DNA of 64,000 nucleotides, from positions 53,388 to 117,387 of the forward strand of contig JALSQI010000039.1 in assembly GCA_026985525.1 (NCBI GenBank), given 5' to 3'. A program made the position numbers and the translations under genes. Positions 54,905 through 63,214 of this stretch are shown in pieces. Every line of letters starts with the position of its first letter. Position 1 is the first letter of the stretch. Origin of the DNA: Archaeoglobaceae archaeon (GTDB lineage Archaea > Halobacteriota > Archaeoglobi > Archaeoglobales > Archaeoglobaceae). The notes below the pieces were generated by a model. The model searched no databases, was not told where the DNA came from, and was given only the letters and a program-made list of their open reading frames with translations.

Positions 54905-55906
54905 GTGAGCGAGCTAATATACTGCATTGTAGATTTAAAAAGGGGAAAAGAAAAACTGAAAGAGTTCGATGGAATGGGGAAAAAAGGAAAGTACACAGAG
55001 TACTGGTTAAAAAACGAAAAAGTAGCTGGAATTTACAAAAACTGTGTTTTCTTCATAAACACGGAAGTTGAGAATTGCAGAAAGTTCGTCGTTAAGTTAT
55101 TAGATAAAGAGCTTAAAGGAAAGTTTAGGTTCGGAACTTACGAAGTTAACAGCGAAATTAAGTTAAACTGCGATTTTTCAGAAGACTTGTTTTACGATTT
55201 ACTTCCAGCCCTTTTAGCAGAGATAACTTTTATAGACAATTATTTTAAAAAATGTAAAGAAAAAGCTTTGAAAATATCTTCATTTGAAAGTGAGGTGTTA
55301 AAGTACATAGCAAAAGTTTCGATAGACGCCGTAAAAAGAGGAGTTCGGGAGTTAGAAGAAATAATGGACGAGCTGAGCGAGTACCACAGCCAATTTTTCT
55401 CGATGTTTGCTTCTTTTAGAGAAGAAAACGAAAAGTTGTACGAATCTATTTTAAGGTACGAAGCTCTATGCGAGGAGTTGGAAGTAAATTTAAGATCTTA
55501 CGAAGACAAACTAAGGATTTTAAAGCAATACGAGGAGAAGTTCAAGCAAACTCTCTCGGGGTTGAGAGATCTGTTCAGTCTGATGTCTCTTAGACTCGAT
55601 GCTTTGAGGAACAAAGAGTACTTTGAACTGCAAAAGAAAACGTCATCTCTACAAATGGCTGCAATAGCTATTGAATTTGTTGCAGTTTTCTACTACACTA
55701 TGAAGATATGGGAGCACTTCTCTCCGAAAAAACTACCTCTGTCAATAGAATTCCTTTTACTTTTCCTCTTCACAACGCTCGTCGTGACGTTAACAGATAC
55801 GATAGGAGAATTCCTGAGAACGGAAAGAGTTAGCGTTAAGGGCGTATTAGTCGTAGTTTCACTGATTTTAACCGTGGCTTTTATGGTTTACCTATCGATA
55901 TCTTAA
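54905..55906 (+). CDS. Uncharacterised coiled-coil membrane protein
   Basis: A 333-aa protein that I do not recognise. Residues ~100-250 are helical with long coiled-coil character (LREENEKLYESILRYEALCEELE region), and two or three hydrophobic segments occupy the C-terminal ~80 residues (MAAIAIEFVAVFYYTM, FLLLFLFTTLVVTLTD, GVLVVVSLILTVAFMVYL). The N-terminal ~90 residues form a beta-rich domain. It would be tethered to the membrane with a cytosolic N-terminal part. GTG start at 54905; divergent from rpl15e. Confidence 0.7.
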   Translation: MSELIYCIVDLKRGKEKLKEFDGMGKKGKYTEYWLKNEKVAGIYKNCVFFINTEVENCRKFVVKLLDKELKGKFRFGTYEVNSEIKLNCDFSEDLFYDLLPALLAEITFIDNYFKKCKEKALKISSFESEVLKYIAKVSIDAVKRGVRELEEIMDELSEYHSQFFSMFASFREENEKLYESILRYEALCEELEVNLRSYEDKLRILKQYEEKFKQTLSGLRDLFSLMSLRLDALRNKEYFELQKKTSSLQMAAIAIEFVAVFYYTMKIWEHFSPKKLPLSIEFLLLFLFTTLVVTLTDTIGEFLRTERVSVKGVLVVVSLILTVAFMVYLSIS

Positions 55907-55971
55907 AGCTTTTTAAATTTTATGAATTTTTGTAAACAATAAATATATACACCTACGAACAGTGAATTGAC

Positions 55972-56244
55972 ATGTCCACTTTCAGAATTTTCGTAAACGG
56001 AGATGAATTGAAACACGTTAGAAAAGTTTTAACTGAAGAAAGAATTAGGCTTATAAGCGTTATAAAAGAAAGAAATCCGGAAAGTATCTACGAACTTGCA
56101 AGAATTCTCGGCAGAAATAGGTCATCGGTTATGCGCGATTTAAGACATCTAAAAAAACTGGGACTCGTAGAGTTTCAGAATTTGGGGAAAAGAAAGAAGC
56201 CAGTAGTTAACTACGAAAAAATAAGCATAGTCATCCCGATATAA
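55972..56244 (+). CDS. Winged-helix transcriptional regulator (HVO_A0114-like)
   Basis: A 90-aa protein with a winged helix: PESIYELARILGRNRSSVMRDLRHLKKLGLVEF. The preceding HVRKVLTEERIRLISVI matches small archaeal regulators of the HVO_A0114 type. Target genes are unknown. A TATA-like AATAAATATATAC lies upstream (55940-55952). Its end overlaps the converging ATPase gene by 14 bp. Confidence 0.75.
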   Translation: MSTFRIFVNGDELKHVRKVLTEERIRLISVIKERNPESIYELARILGRNRSSVMRDLRHLKKLGLVEFQNLGKRKKPVVNYEKISIVIPI

Positions 56245-57118
56245 AGGCAAGTATTCTCTCCCAAGAAGCTTCTATTTCTTCAGCAGCCAACCCTTTGAAA
56301 GGGAAACTGAGCTGGGCTATTTGTTCAGGCAGACTTTCGTCGAAAGGTATCTTTCCAACAATTTCTATTCCTCTATCTCTGCAGTAGTTCTCTATTTTAT
56401 TAGAAACTTCTACGTTTAAGTCGTATTTGTTTATAATAATTACACTTTTAATTCTAAAGTGATCAGTTAAATCTATTACTCTCCTCATGTCCGAATAGCC
56501 AGAAAGAGTTGGTTCGGTTACTACTACGGATAAATCCGTGTTTGCGAGAGATGCTATTACGGGACAACCTACCCCCGGAGCACCGTCAACGACTATCGCA
56601 GCAGCTCCGCATTTTTTAGCTTCGACTTTAGCCAGTTCTTTAACTTCCATAACAAGCTTTCCGCTGTTTTCCTCTCCGGGAAATAAGATTGCGTGAACGA
56701 ACTTGCCTATTTCTGTCTCAGAAACGAAGATTTTCCCCCTAACTCCTTCGACCATTTCTACAGCCTTTTCGGGACAAGCGTGATAACAAAGAGCACAACC
56801 TTCACAGCTCGTTTCATCAACAGAGTAGTTTTCGCCTTCAACTATCGCGTCAAATCTGCACAGTTCGTAACAAAGACCGCAAGAACTGCACTTTTCTGGA
56901 TTTATCTTCGCCTTTTTCATCCCTACAAAGTCTCTTTCCTCCAGAACCCTGTGTTTGAGTATTACGTGTAGATTTGGTGCGTCAACGTCGCAATCTGCTA
57001 AAACAACTCTTTTAACTCTTGAAATTCTATAAGCAAGTTGTGCGGAAACCGTGGTCTTACCCGTACCTCCTTTTCCACTTATAACAGTCAACCTAAGTGG
57101 ATTTTCTGCTGTTAGCAT
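56231..57118 (-). CDS. MinD/Mrp-like ATPase with inserted 2[4Fe-4S] ferredoxin domain (ORP-type)
   Basis: A 295-aa ATPase. The deviant Walker A GKGGTGKTT is near residues 15-23. Between it and the second half is a ferredoxin insert with two CxxCxxCxxxC clusters (CSSCGLCYELC and CEGCALCYHAC). DGAPGVGCPV is the Walker B region. Paired ATPases of this type occur with a NifX-like protein in the bacterial orange protein (ORP) complex and in many archaea; a role in metal-cluster handling is inferred. It lies nine bases after its paralogue. Confidence 0.85.
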   Translation of the reverse strand: MLTAENPLRLTVISGKGGTGKTTVSAQLAYRISRVKRVVLADCDVDAPNLHVILKHRVLEERDFVGMKKAKINPEKCSSCGLCYELCRFDAIVEGENYSVDETSCEGCALCYHACPEKAVEMVEGVRGKIFVSETEIGKFVHAILFPGEENSGKLVMEVKELAKVEAKKCGAAAIVVDGAPGVGCPVIASLANTDLSVVVTEPTLSGYSDMRRVIDLTDHFRIKSVIIINKYDLNVEVSNKIENYCRDRGIEIVGKIPFDESLPEQIAQLSFPFKGLAAEEIEASWERILAFISG

Positions 57119-57127
57119 TAAACCACC

Positions 57128-57928
57128 TCAAATAGACTTTATCTTGTCGTAAATTTCTTCGAAAACGTCTTTAACGCTATACATCAATTCTCCTCTCGAA
57201 TAGGCTTCGGCTAATTCTCTACTGAACGGAATTTTGCCCACGACTTCATATCCCTCCTTTTTGCAAAGCTCTTCTACGTTGTAAGGCAACCCATACTTGT
57301 TTATAACAACGCCAAAAGGTTTTCCAAGACTTTTAACGACTTCTGCTGCAATTTTCAAGTCGTGAAAGCTAAAAGGAGTTGGCTCTAAAACGAGTAAAAC
57401 GAAGTCAGCAGTTTTAACGCTTTCTACCATTGGACAGCTAACTCCGGGTGGGCAGTCTATCACAGCATCCTTAGCCAGATCTTTTTTCATTTCTTTTATT
57501 ATAGGTACGGGAGAGACTTCTCCTATATCTATCTCCCCGTAAGTTAGCACACACCTACCGTTTTCGTAAACTTCGACTATCCTGCCTATTTTTTTATCTT
57601 TTTCAATCATCGCCTTTTCCGGACAAAGGTAAATGCAAGCTCCACAACTGTGGCATATCTCAGGGAAAACTATTACTGAATCTCTAAGCACGACTATTGC
57701 GTTGTACTGACAAACTTCTCTACAAACTCCACAAAAGTTGCACTTCTCAGTAACTTCCGGAACTGGTCTGTAAACATCTCTACTTTTCTCCTCCCCTTTG
57801 AAGAAAATTTTCGCGTTAGGCTCTTCAACATCGAAGTCGTAGAGTTTCAAATCTGTAAAAGCCGAGAGGTTTACCGAAACAGTTGTCTTTCCCGTACCTC
57901 CTTTTCCAGAGGCTACTGCGATCCTCAT
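57128..57928 (-). CDS. MinD/Mrp-like ATPase with ferredoxin insert, paralogue 2
   Basis: A 266-aa paralogue of the next gene. GKGGTGKTT is at residues 8-16, the inserted clusters are CNFCGVCREVC and CHSCGACIYLC, and DCPPGVSCPM is the Walker B region. The start directly abuts the stop of the NifX-like gene. Two divergent copies side by side suggest a heterodimer. Confidence 0.85.
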   Translation of the reverse strand: MRIAVASGKGGTGKTTVSVNLSAFTDLKLYDFDVEEPNAKIFFKGEEKSRDVYRPVPEVTEKCNFCGVCREVCQYNAIVVLRDSVIVFPEICHSCGACIYLCPEKAMIEKDKKIGRIVEVYENGRCVLTYGEIDIGEVSPVPIIKEMKKDLAKDAVIDCPPGVSCPMVESVKTADFVLLVLEPTPFSFHDLKIAAEVVKSLGKPFGVVINKYGLPYNVEELCKKEGYEVVGKIPFSRELAEAYSRGELMYSVKDVFEEIYDKIKSI

Positions 57929-58360
57929 TTACCAGCCCCTGCCACCCATTCCTCTACCTCTGCCCATTCCTCTACCCATTCCTCTGCCCATACCTCTTCC
58001 CATGCCTCCTCCACCGGAAGGAGAGACTATATCGAGTTCTCCCCTCATCAGCCTTTCTATAGCTTCTCTAACGCTCATACCAGCTGCATCGTAAACTTTT
58101 ATTCCGGCAGAAGATAGAACGTTGTATGCGTTAGGCCCAAGCCTTCCGGTAAGTATTGCAGAAACGCCTTTATCGACCATTAGCTGGGCAGCAGCTATTC
58201 CAGCTCCACCACTCGCTGCCGCGTTCTCATTTCTAACGACTTCCACGTTTAGGATTCTACTACCATCAAGCTCTACAATGGTAAAGCAAGGAGCTCTACC
58301 GAAAATGTCAATTACTATGTCGTCTAATCCGCCTTTTGATGTCGTAGCCGCTACTTTCAT
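57929..58360 (-). CDS. NifX/NifB-like (dinitrogenase iron-molybdenum cofactor) protein with Gly-Met-Gly-Arg repeat tail
   Basis: A 143-aa protein. The first ~110 residues are the NifX/NifB C-terminal-type fold (MKVAATTSKGGLDDIVIDIFGRAP; VRNENAAASGGAGIAAAQ). Relatives bind Fe-S or Mo-Cu-S clusters. The last ~25 residues are a low-complexity tail of GMGR repeats encoded by a 12-bp tandem repeat. It is first in the operon with the two ferredoxin-insert ATPases. Such tails are seen in some archaeal members and their role is unknown. Confidence 0.82.
   Translation of the reverse strand: MKVAATTSKGGLDDIVIDIFGRAPCFTIVELDGSRILNVEVVRNENAAASGGAGIAAAQLMVDKGVSAILTGRLGPNAYNVLSSAGIKVYDAAGMSVREAIERLMRGELDIVSPSGGGGMGRGMGRGMGRGMGRGRGMGGRGW
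57950..58015 (-). repeat. 12-bp tandem repeats encoding the GMGR tail
   Basis: On the minus strand a GGNATGGGNAGA-type unit repeats about five times. Unit variants differ at third codon positions, so the repeat is maintained at protein level or is old enough to have diverged. Confidence 0.75.
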
Positions 58361-58428
58361 GATATATGAAGTTATGCTGAGCTATTTAAGTTTTTAGGTT
58401 ATCCGAAAAGTAAAAAAGTTGTAAAAAG

Positions 58429-59697
58429 TTAAGCTCTCTCAAAAACTACTGCTACTCCCATACCACCCCCAACACACAGAGTTGCTAAACCGTAATTAGC
58501 CTTTCTCCTACGCATCTCGTGAAGGAGGGTTACTGTTATCCTCGCTCCAGTAGCACCTATTGGGTGTCCCAAGCTGATACCGCTCCCATTGACGTTTATA
58601 TCTTCCATTCTACTTTCAATACCGAGCTCTCTCATACAAGCTATAGCCTGAGCCGCAAAAGCCTCGTTAAGCTCGAACAGGTCAATGTCGTCAACGCTCA
58701 ATCCAGCCTTATCCAAAGCCTTCCTTACAGCTGGAACTGGAGCTAACCCCATGTAAGCTGGATCGACGGCAGAGCAGGCGAAAGAAACTATCCTCGCAAT
58801 AGGTTTTATGTTCAACTCCTCAGCATAGCTCTCGTCCATAACTAAGAGTGCCGCAGCCCCATCGTTAATACCGCTTGCATTTCCAGCAGTAATTGTTCCA
58901 TCCTTTTTAAAAGCTGGAGGGAGCTTAGCAAGCTTTTCTAAATTAGTATCTCTTCTCGGATGTTCGTCAGTATCGATAAGAACTTCTCCTTTTTTCGTTT
59001 CAATTTTTACTGGAATTATTTCTTCTTTAAACTTTCCACTGTCTATAGCTGCTATTGCTCTCATGTGACTTTCATAAGCGAGTTCGTCCTGTTCTTCTCT
59101 ACTTATCCCGTATTTCTCAACTATGTTTTCTGCAGTAACTCCCATGTGGTATCCGTAAAACTTCTCCCAAAGTCCGTCGAAAACCATCAAATCTATTAAT
59201 TCCCCGTTAAACATCCTGTAGCCCCACCTCGCTCCAGTCAAAGCGTAAGGTGAGTTGCTCATAGATTCCATGCCTCCAGCTATAATTGCCTTACAATCAC
59301 TTTTAGCTGCGAGAATTATAGCCTTTAATCCACTCCCACAAACCATGTTTACCGTATAGGAGTAAACTGTCTTCGGAATTCCTGCATAAATAGCGGACTG
59401 CCTCGCTGGATTTTGTCCCTGTGAAGCTTGCAAAACGTTTCCCATTACAACGCAGTCTATTTCTACTTCTTTGCCATTTCCAATTTCTTCTATAAGCTTT
59501 TCTCTATAAGTGTCGAGAGGACAGCTTTTTTCAAGCTTCGAAGGATAGTAACTAAAGTTTTCTACTGGAATTAACTTCATCTTTTTCAGCAGACCTCTTA
59601 TAGCTATGCTACCAAGTTCGTAAGCTTTAAGGTCTTTTAGCGTTCCTCCAAATTTTCCCACAGGAGTCCTAACAGCTCCGACGATTACAGCTTCCAT
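58429..59697 (-). CDS. Thiolase (acetyl-CoA C-acetyltransferase type)
   Basis: Thiolytic cleavage or Claisen condensation of acyl-CoAs. Catalytic Cys is in [10 protein letters not shown], with [15 protein letters not shown] and CVGGGMG downstream. At ~422 aa it is about 30 longer than usual, because of an extra segment near residues 45-75 (around [12 protein letters not shown]). ATG 59697 is preferred since a TATA-like AGTATATCTT lies ~27 bp upstream; TTG 59703 is the alternative. In an archaeon with beta-oxidation genes it would degrade fatty acids; none is adjacent here. Confidence 0.9.
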   Translation of the reverse strand: MEAVIVGAVRTPVGKFGGTLKDLKAYELGSIAIRGLLKKMKLIPVENFSYYPSKLEKSCPLDTYREKLIEEIGNGKEVEIDCVVMGNVLQASQGQNPARQSAIYAGIPKTVYSYTVNMVCGSGLKAIILAAKSDCKAIIAGGMESMSNSPYALTGARWGYRMFNGELIDLMVFDGLWEKFYGYHMGVTAENIVEKYGISREEQDELAYESHMRAIAAIDSGKFKEEIIPVKIETKKGEVLIDTDEHPRRDTNLEKLAKLPPAFKKDGTITAGNASGINDGAAALLVMDESYAEELNIKPIARIVSFACSAVDPAYMGLAPVPAVRKALDKAGLSVDDIDLFELNEAFAAQAIACMRELGIESRMEDINVNGSGISLGHPIGATGARITVTLLHEMRRRKANYGLATLCVGGGMGVAVVFERA

Positions 59698-59799
59698 GTC
59701 CAATCAAAAAACGTGTGGAAAGATATACTTTTTCGACATTTTTAATCCTGCAATTCGTTGATAAACGAATTAAGATTTAATACTTAATAAAAAAAGAAG

Positions 59800-60879
59800 T
59801 CAAGCAGGCTTAAAGAACAGAAGGTAAGTTAGGACGAGTGTTAGTGCAAAATAAGGTAGAGAATACTTGTGAAATTCAGCTAAGTTTTTGGAGTACCTCA
59901 AAGAGATTAGATTTGCAAGAGATGCTATAAGAAAGCCATTTCCGCCAACGTTAACTCCATAGCAAATCGCTTTCCAGTTAGAAGAAAATTTTGCCATGAG
60001 AATTGAAGCTGGAACGTTGCTAACCAGTTGAGAAAGAAGAGCAGACATCAAAAAAACTGTAGAAGAGTTAAGTTTTAAATGAAGAATTAAAGGTTTCACG
60101 TACTTGGTAACACAGCCTATATCTACGAACATCAAAATAAATATTGCAATCAGCAACCAGTCGGCATTTCTAATAACTCTTCTGTTGACAAAAGCGAAGA
60201 AAGCTAAGATGAGTGGAAATGCCAAGTACTCGAGTTTTAACTCCAAGGAAAATATGTACATCAAAGTTAATATAGTAGAAACAAAAGCAAGATTTTTATC
60301 GACTTCGATTTTTTTATCAGCTTTTAGCGTTAATTCTTTTTTCTTGAAGCTAAAAACGGCAAAGAGGAGTAAAACTAAAATGCAAAGAACTACAACTGGG
60401 AACATCTCCAAACAAAACTGAAAAAAGGAAATACCCCACTCGTGCCAGAGAAATAGGTTTTGTGGATTTCCAACTGGTGTTAGTGCTGATCCGACGTTAA
60501 CAGATAAAGTTTCGAAAACTATCAACTTTCCAACGCAAACATCGGTAACTTCAGACATCGTAGCAGTCATTGGAACTAAAACCAAAAGAGTTACATCGTT
60601 CGTTAGAATTGTGGATAGAGTAGAAGACAAAGAAATCAAAAGAAAAGACAATTTTCTCTCAGTTTTACCTCTCCTCACGACTTTTCTCGAAATTAAGTTT
60701 AGAATTCTGCTCTCTTTTATTCCCGTAGTCACGAGTATTAATCCCGAAAGCGAAACTATCGTCCTCCAATCAACGTAACTCCAGTAATTTTTTACCCCCA
60801 ACGGATTGAGTAGAGTGAACAAAGCTGTTATTACAAGCAATACAAATAACACCGGATCTTTTTTCACGAATTCTTTCAC
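59800..60879 (-). CDS. SLC13/ArsB-superfamily anion transporter
   Basis: A 359-aa membrane protein with about ten hydrophobic segments. SALTPVGNPQNL and a second Asn-Pro-like hairpin (NVPASILMAKFS) are the paired motifs of the ArsB/NhaD/SLC13 superfamily. Substrate could be sulfate, dicarboxylate, arsenite or sodium. It diverges from a PhoU-type regulator gene, which suggests, weakly, phosphate or another oxyanion. Confidence 0.75.
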   Translation of the reverse strand: MKEFVKKDPVLFVLLVITALFTLLNPLGVKNYWSYVDWRTIVSLSGLILVTTGIKESRILNLISRKVVRRGKTERKLSFLLISLSSTLSTILTNDVTLLVLVPMTATMSEVTDVCVGKLIVFETLSVNVGSALTPVGNPQNLFLWHEWGISFFQFCLEMFPVVVLCILVLLLFAVFSFKKKELTLKADKKIEVDKNLAFVSTILTLMYIFSLELKLEYLAFPLILAFFAFVNRRVIRNADWLLIAIFILMFVDIGCVTKYVKPLILHLKLNSSTVFLMSALLSQLVSNVPASILMAKFSSNWKAICYGVNVGGNGFLIASLANLISLRYSKNLAEFHKYSLPYFALTLVLTYLLFFKPA

Positions 60880-60958
60880 AAAGCCCAGAATATTTTAAAA
60901 CAATATATATTTGTTGCTGATAGCTAAAAGAAAATTGAATTTTACATTTATAAAAATA

Positions 60959-61906
60959 ATGAGCAAAAGACTTATAATCGATTTAAACCAGCAGAAATAT
61001 ATGGAAATAAGAAAGCTCCAGCTTATTGGCGGCTCAAGCTACATGGTAAGCTTGCCAAAAAGCTGGATAGATGCTAATTCTCTAAAAAAAGGCGATGAAT
61101 TAGTGTTACACGTTGACGCCAAGTACATAAGGATTCATCCAAAAAATACCCGCCACGTTTTGAGAGGTAAAATAAAGCTAAGGAGGTGCGATTACAGTTT
61201 TTTAAAGAGGTTCATACATTCTATTTATGTTCAAGGCTTAGACGAAGTTATATTAGAGGGAGACTTTAACAACTGTTCTATAACGAGGATAAGCGACATT
61301 GCAAGAAATCTAATGGGATTGGAAATAATAGATGCAAGGGAAGATAGAGTTGTTTTAAAGTGTATAGCAGAAGCAAATTTGGCTGAAATAATGAATCGTT
61401 TCTCGCAAATAGTTTCAAATATGTTTAACTTACTTAAAAGAGGATTGAAGAAAAAGGATTCGAGAGAGTTCAAAGACATAGTGAAGCTTGAAAGAGATGC
61501 AGATAGACTTTACATGTTAGCCGTAAGGAAAACAAACAAAATGCTAAAGGAGTTTTCCTGTCCGACTGACTGGGATGAGTTGAGGTTTATGCTTGGAATG
61601 AGGACGGTTTCCAAACACATGGAAGATATAGCCGATTTGGTTTACAGCTTTTCAACAAAAGTCTCTTCAAATCCAGAAGGTTTTTCCACATACATACCAT
61701 CGGTTTCCGAAGCTAAAAGACTTTTTGAAAACGCTTACTGTGCCTACGTTAACAGCGACGTAAACCTTGCGGAGGAAACGATAAACGCCACAGAGCAGTT
61801 ACAAAAAGTTGCGAGCGGAGAAATGCTTTGCATATCCATGCAAATAAGGGGGATAGGTGAAATAGCTTTCAACAAAGCTGTAAGAGAGGAAATGTACGTC
61901 GATTAG
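60959..61906 (+). CDS. AbrB/PhoU-domain phosphate-uptake-type regulator
   Basis: A protein of about 315 aa. An AbrB-like N-terminal DNA-binding segment (MEIRKLQLIGGSSYMVSLPKSW) is followed by PhoU-like helices (VKLERDADRLYMLAVRK...GMRTVSKHMEDIADLVY). It probably links phosphate sensing to transcription. The start is uncertain: ATG 60959 is first after a TATA-like AATATATATT, but ATG 61001 gives the usual family start. The stop codon is followed within two bases by the D box of an antisense C/D RNA. Confidence 0.8.
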   Translation: MSKRLIIDLNQQKYMEIRKLQLIGGSSYMVSLPKSWIDANSLKKGDELVLHVDAKYIRIHPKNTRHVLRGKIKLRRCDYSFLKRFIHSIYVQGLDEVILEGDFNNCSITRISDIARNLMGLEIIDAREDRVVLKCIAEANLAEIMNRFSQIVSNMFNLLKRGLKKKDSREFKDIVKLERDADRLYMLAVRKTNKMLKEFSCPTDWDELRFMLGMRTVSKHMEDIADLVYSFSTKVSSNPEGFSTYIPSVSEAKRLFENAYCAYVNSDVNLAEETINATEQLQKVASGEMLCISMQIRGIGEIAFNKAVREEMYVD

Positions 61907-61963
61907 CTCAGAACTCAATACCCTCATCATCGATTTCTCAGAGGGGCCCTTTCATCATCGCCG
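61904..61963 (-). ncRNA. Box C/D guide RNA (2'-O-methylation)
   Basis: On the minus strand the boxes occur in canonical order and spacing: C ATGATGA (61958-61952), a 10-nt guide, D' CTGA (61941-61938), a 7-nt spacer, C' ATGATGA (61930-61924), a 12-nt guide, D CTGA (61911-61908). Guides are AAGGGCCCCU and GGGUAUUGAGUU; by the fifth-base rule they would direct methylation within AGGGGCCCUU and AACUCAAUACCC. It lies just past the PhoU-type gene on the opposite strand, next to the argG promoter. The plus strand has no such boxes. Confidence 0.82.
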
Positions 61964-62032
61964 CGTTAGATTTTGCTTTTAAAGTTAATTAATCTGACGA
62001 TAAGTTTTTAACGTAGGCGTAAACTTAAATTC

Positions 62033-63214
62033 ATGAAAGTCGTCCTCTCCTACTCAGGAGGGTTAGACACAACTGTTTGCATACCTCTGTTAAAAGAAAA
62101 GTACGGTTTCGATGAAGTAATAACGGTAACTGTTGACATAGGTCAGCCGAGAGAAGACGTTGAAGTTGCAGAGGAGAAGGGAAATAGGTATGCAGATAAG
62201 CACTACACCATAGACGCGAGAGAAGAGTACGTCAAAGCACTATTTCAGTTAATAAAAGCAAACGGAGATTACGAGGGATACGTTCTCGGCACAGCTCTTG
62301 CTAGGCCAATAATAGCCGAAAAAATAGTCGAAGTTGCAAAAAAAGAAAACGCTAACGCAATAGCTCACGGTTGTACAGGTAAGGGCAACGACCAGCTGAG
62401 GTTCGAAAACGTCTTTCACCAGTATGGCTTTAAAGTAATAGCTCCTATGAGAGAACTAAACTTAACGAGAGAGTGGGAAATAGAATACGCAAAAAAACAC
62501 GGAATAGACGTTCCAGTAACTAAGGAGAAACCGTATAGCATAGACGAGAATCTTTGGAGCAGAAGCGTAGAAGGTGGAAAGCTCGAAGATCCTTCCTATA
62601 TACCTCCCGAGGAAATATACGAGTGGACTACGAGTCCTGAAAAAGCTCCAGAAAAACCTGAAATCGTTGAAATCGGATTTGAAAAAGGAGTTCCAATCTC
62701 AATAAATGGAGAGAAAATGAATGGTTTAGAGCTAATAGAGAAGCTTAACGAAATAGCTGGTAAGCACGGAGTTGGCAGAACCGACATGGTAGAGGATAGA
62801 GTGCTTGGTTTTAAAGCTAGGGAAAACTACGAGCATCCAGCTGCAACTGTGCTTATAACAGCACATAGAGATTTGGAAAAGCTCGTTCTGAGCAGAAGAG
62901 AAATAAAGTTTAAAGCAATAGTCGAACAGGAGTGGGCAGAATTAGTTTACTACGGGCTCACAAACGACCCGCTTTTTGACGACCTAAACGCCTTCATAGA
63001 CTCTACTCAAGAAAGAGTTAGTGGGTGGGTAAAAGTTAAGCTGTTTAAGGGAAATGCCATGCCAGTTGCAAGGTACTCACCGTATTCCCTCTACAGAGAA
63101 GACCTCGTTTCCTTCGACAAAAAGGGAATAGATCAAAGATATGCCGAAGGTTACTCTGTATTCCACGGGCTTCAAGGCAGGATATACAGAACTATGATAA
63201 ACCGAGAGTCCTGA
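62033..63214 (+). CDS. argG: Argininosuccinate synthase
   Basis: Condenses citrulline and aspartate in arginine synthesis. The 393-aa protein has the PP-loop SYSGGLDTT at residues 6-14, [11 protein letters not shown] and [14 protein letters not shown] 62033 follows a TATA-like TTTTTAA... (62005-62015) at leaderless spacing. It overlaps the converging truncated gene by 23 bp. Confidence 0.97.
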   Translation: MKVVLSYSGGLDTTVCIPLLKEKYGFDEVITVTVDIGQPREDVEVAEEKGNRYADKHYTIDAREEYVKALFQLIKANGDYEGYVLGTALARPIIAEKIVEVAKKENANAIAHGCTGKGNDQLRFENVFHQYGFKVIAPMRELNLTREWEIEYAKKHGIDVPVTKEKPYSIDENLWSRSVEGGKLEDPSYIPPEEIYEWTTSPEKAPEKPEIVEIGFEKGVPISINGEKMNGLELIEKLNEIAGKHGVGRTDMVEDRVLGFKARENYEHPAATVLITAHRDLEKLVLSRREIKFKAIVEQEWAELVYYGLTNDPLFDDLNAFIDSTQERVSGWVKVKLFKGNAMPVARYSPYSLYREDLVSFDKKGIDQRYAEGYSVFHGLQGRIYRTMINRES

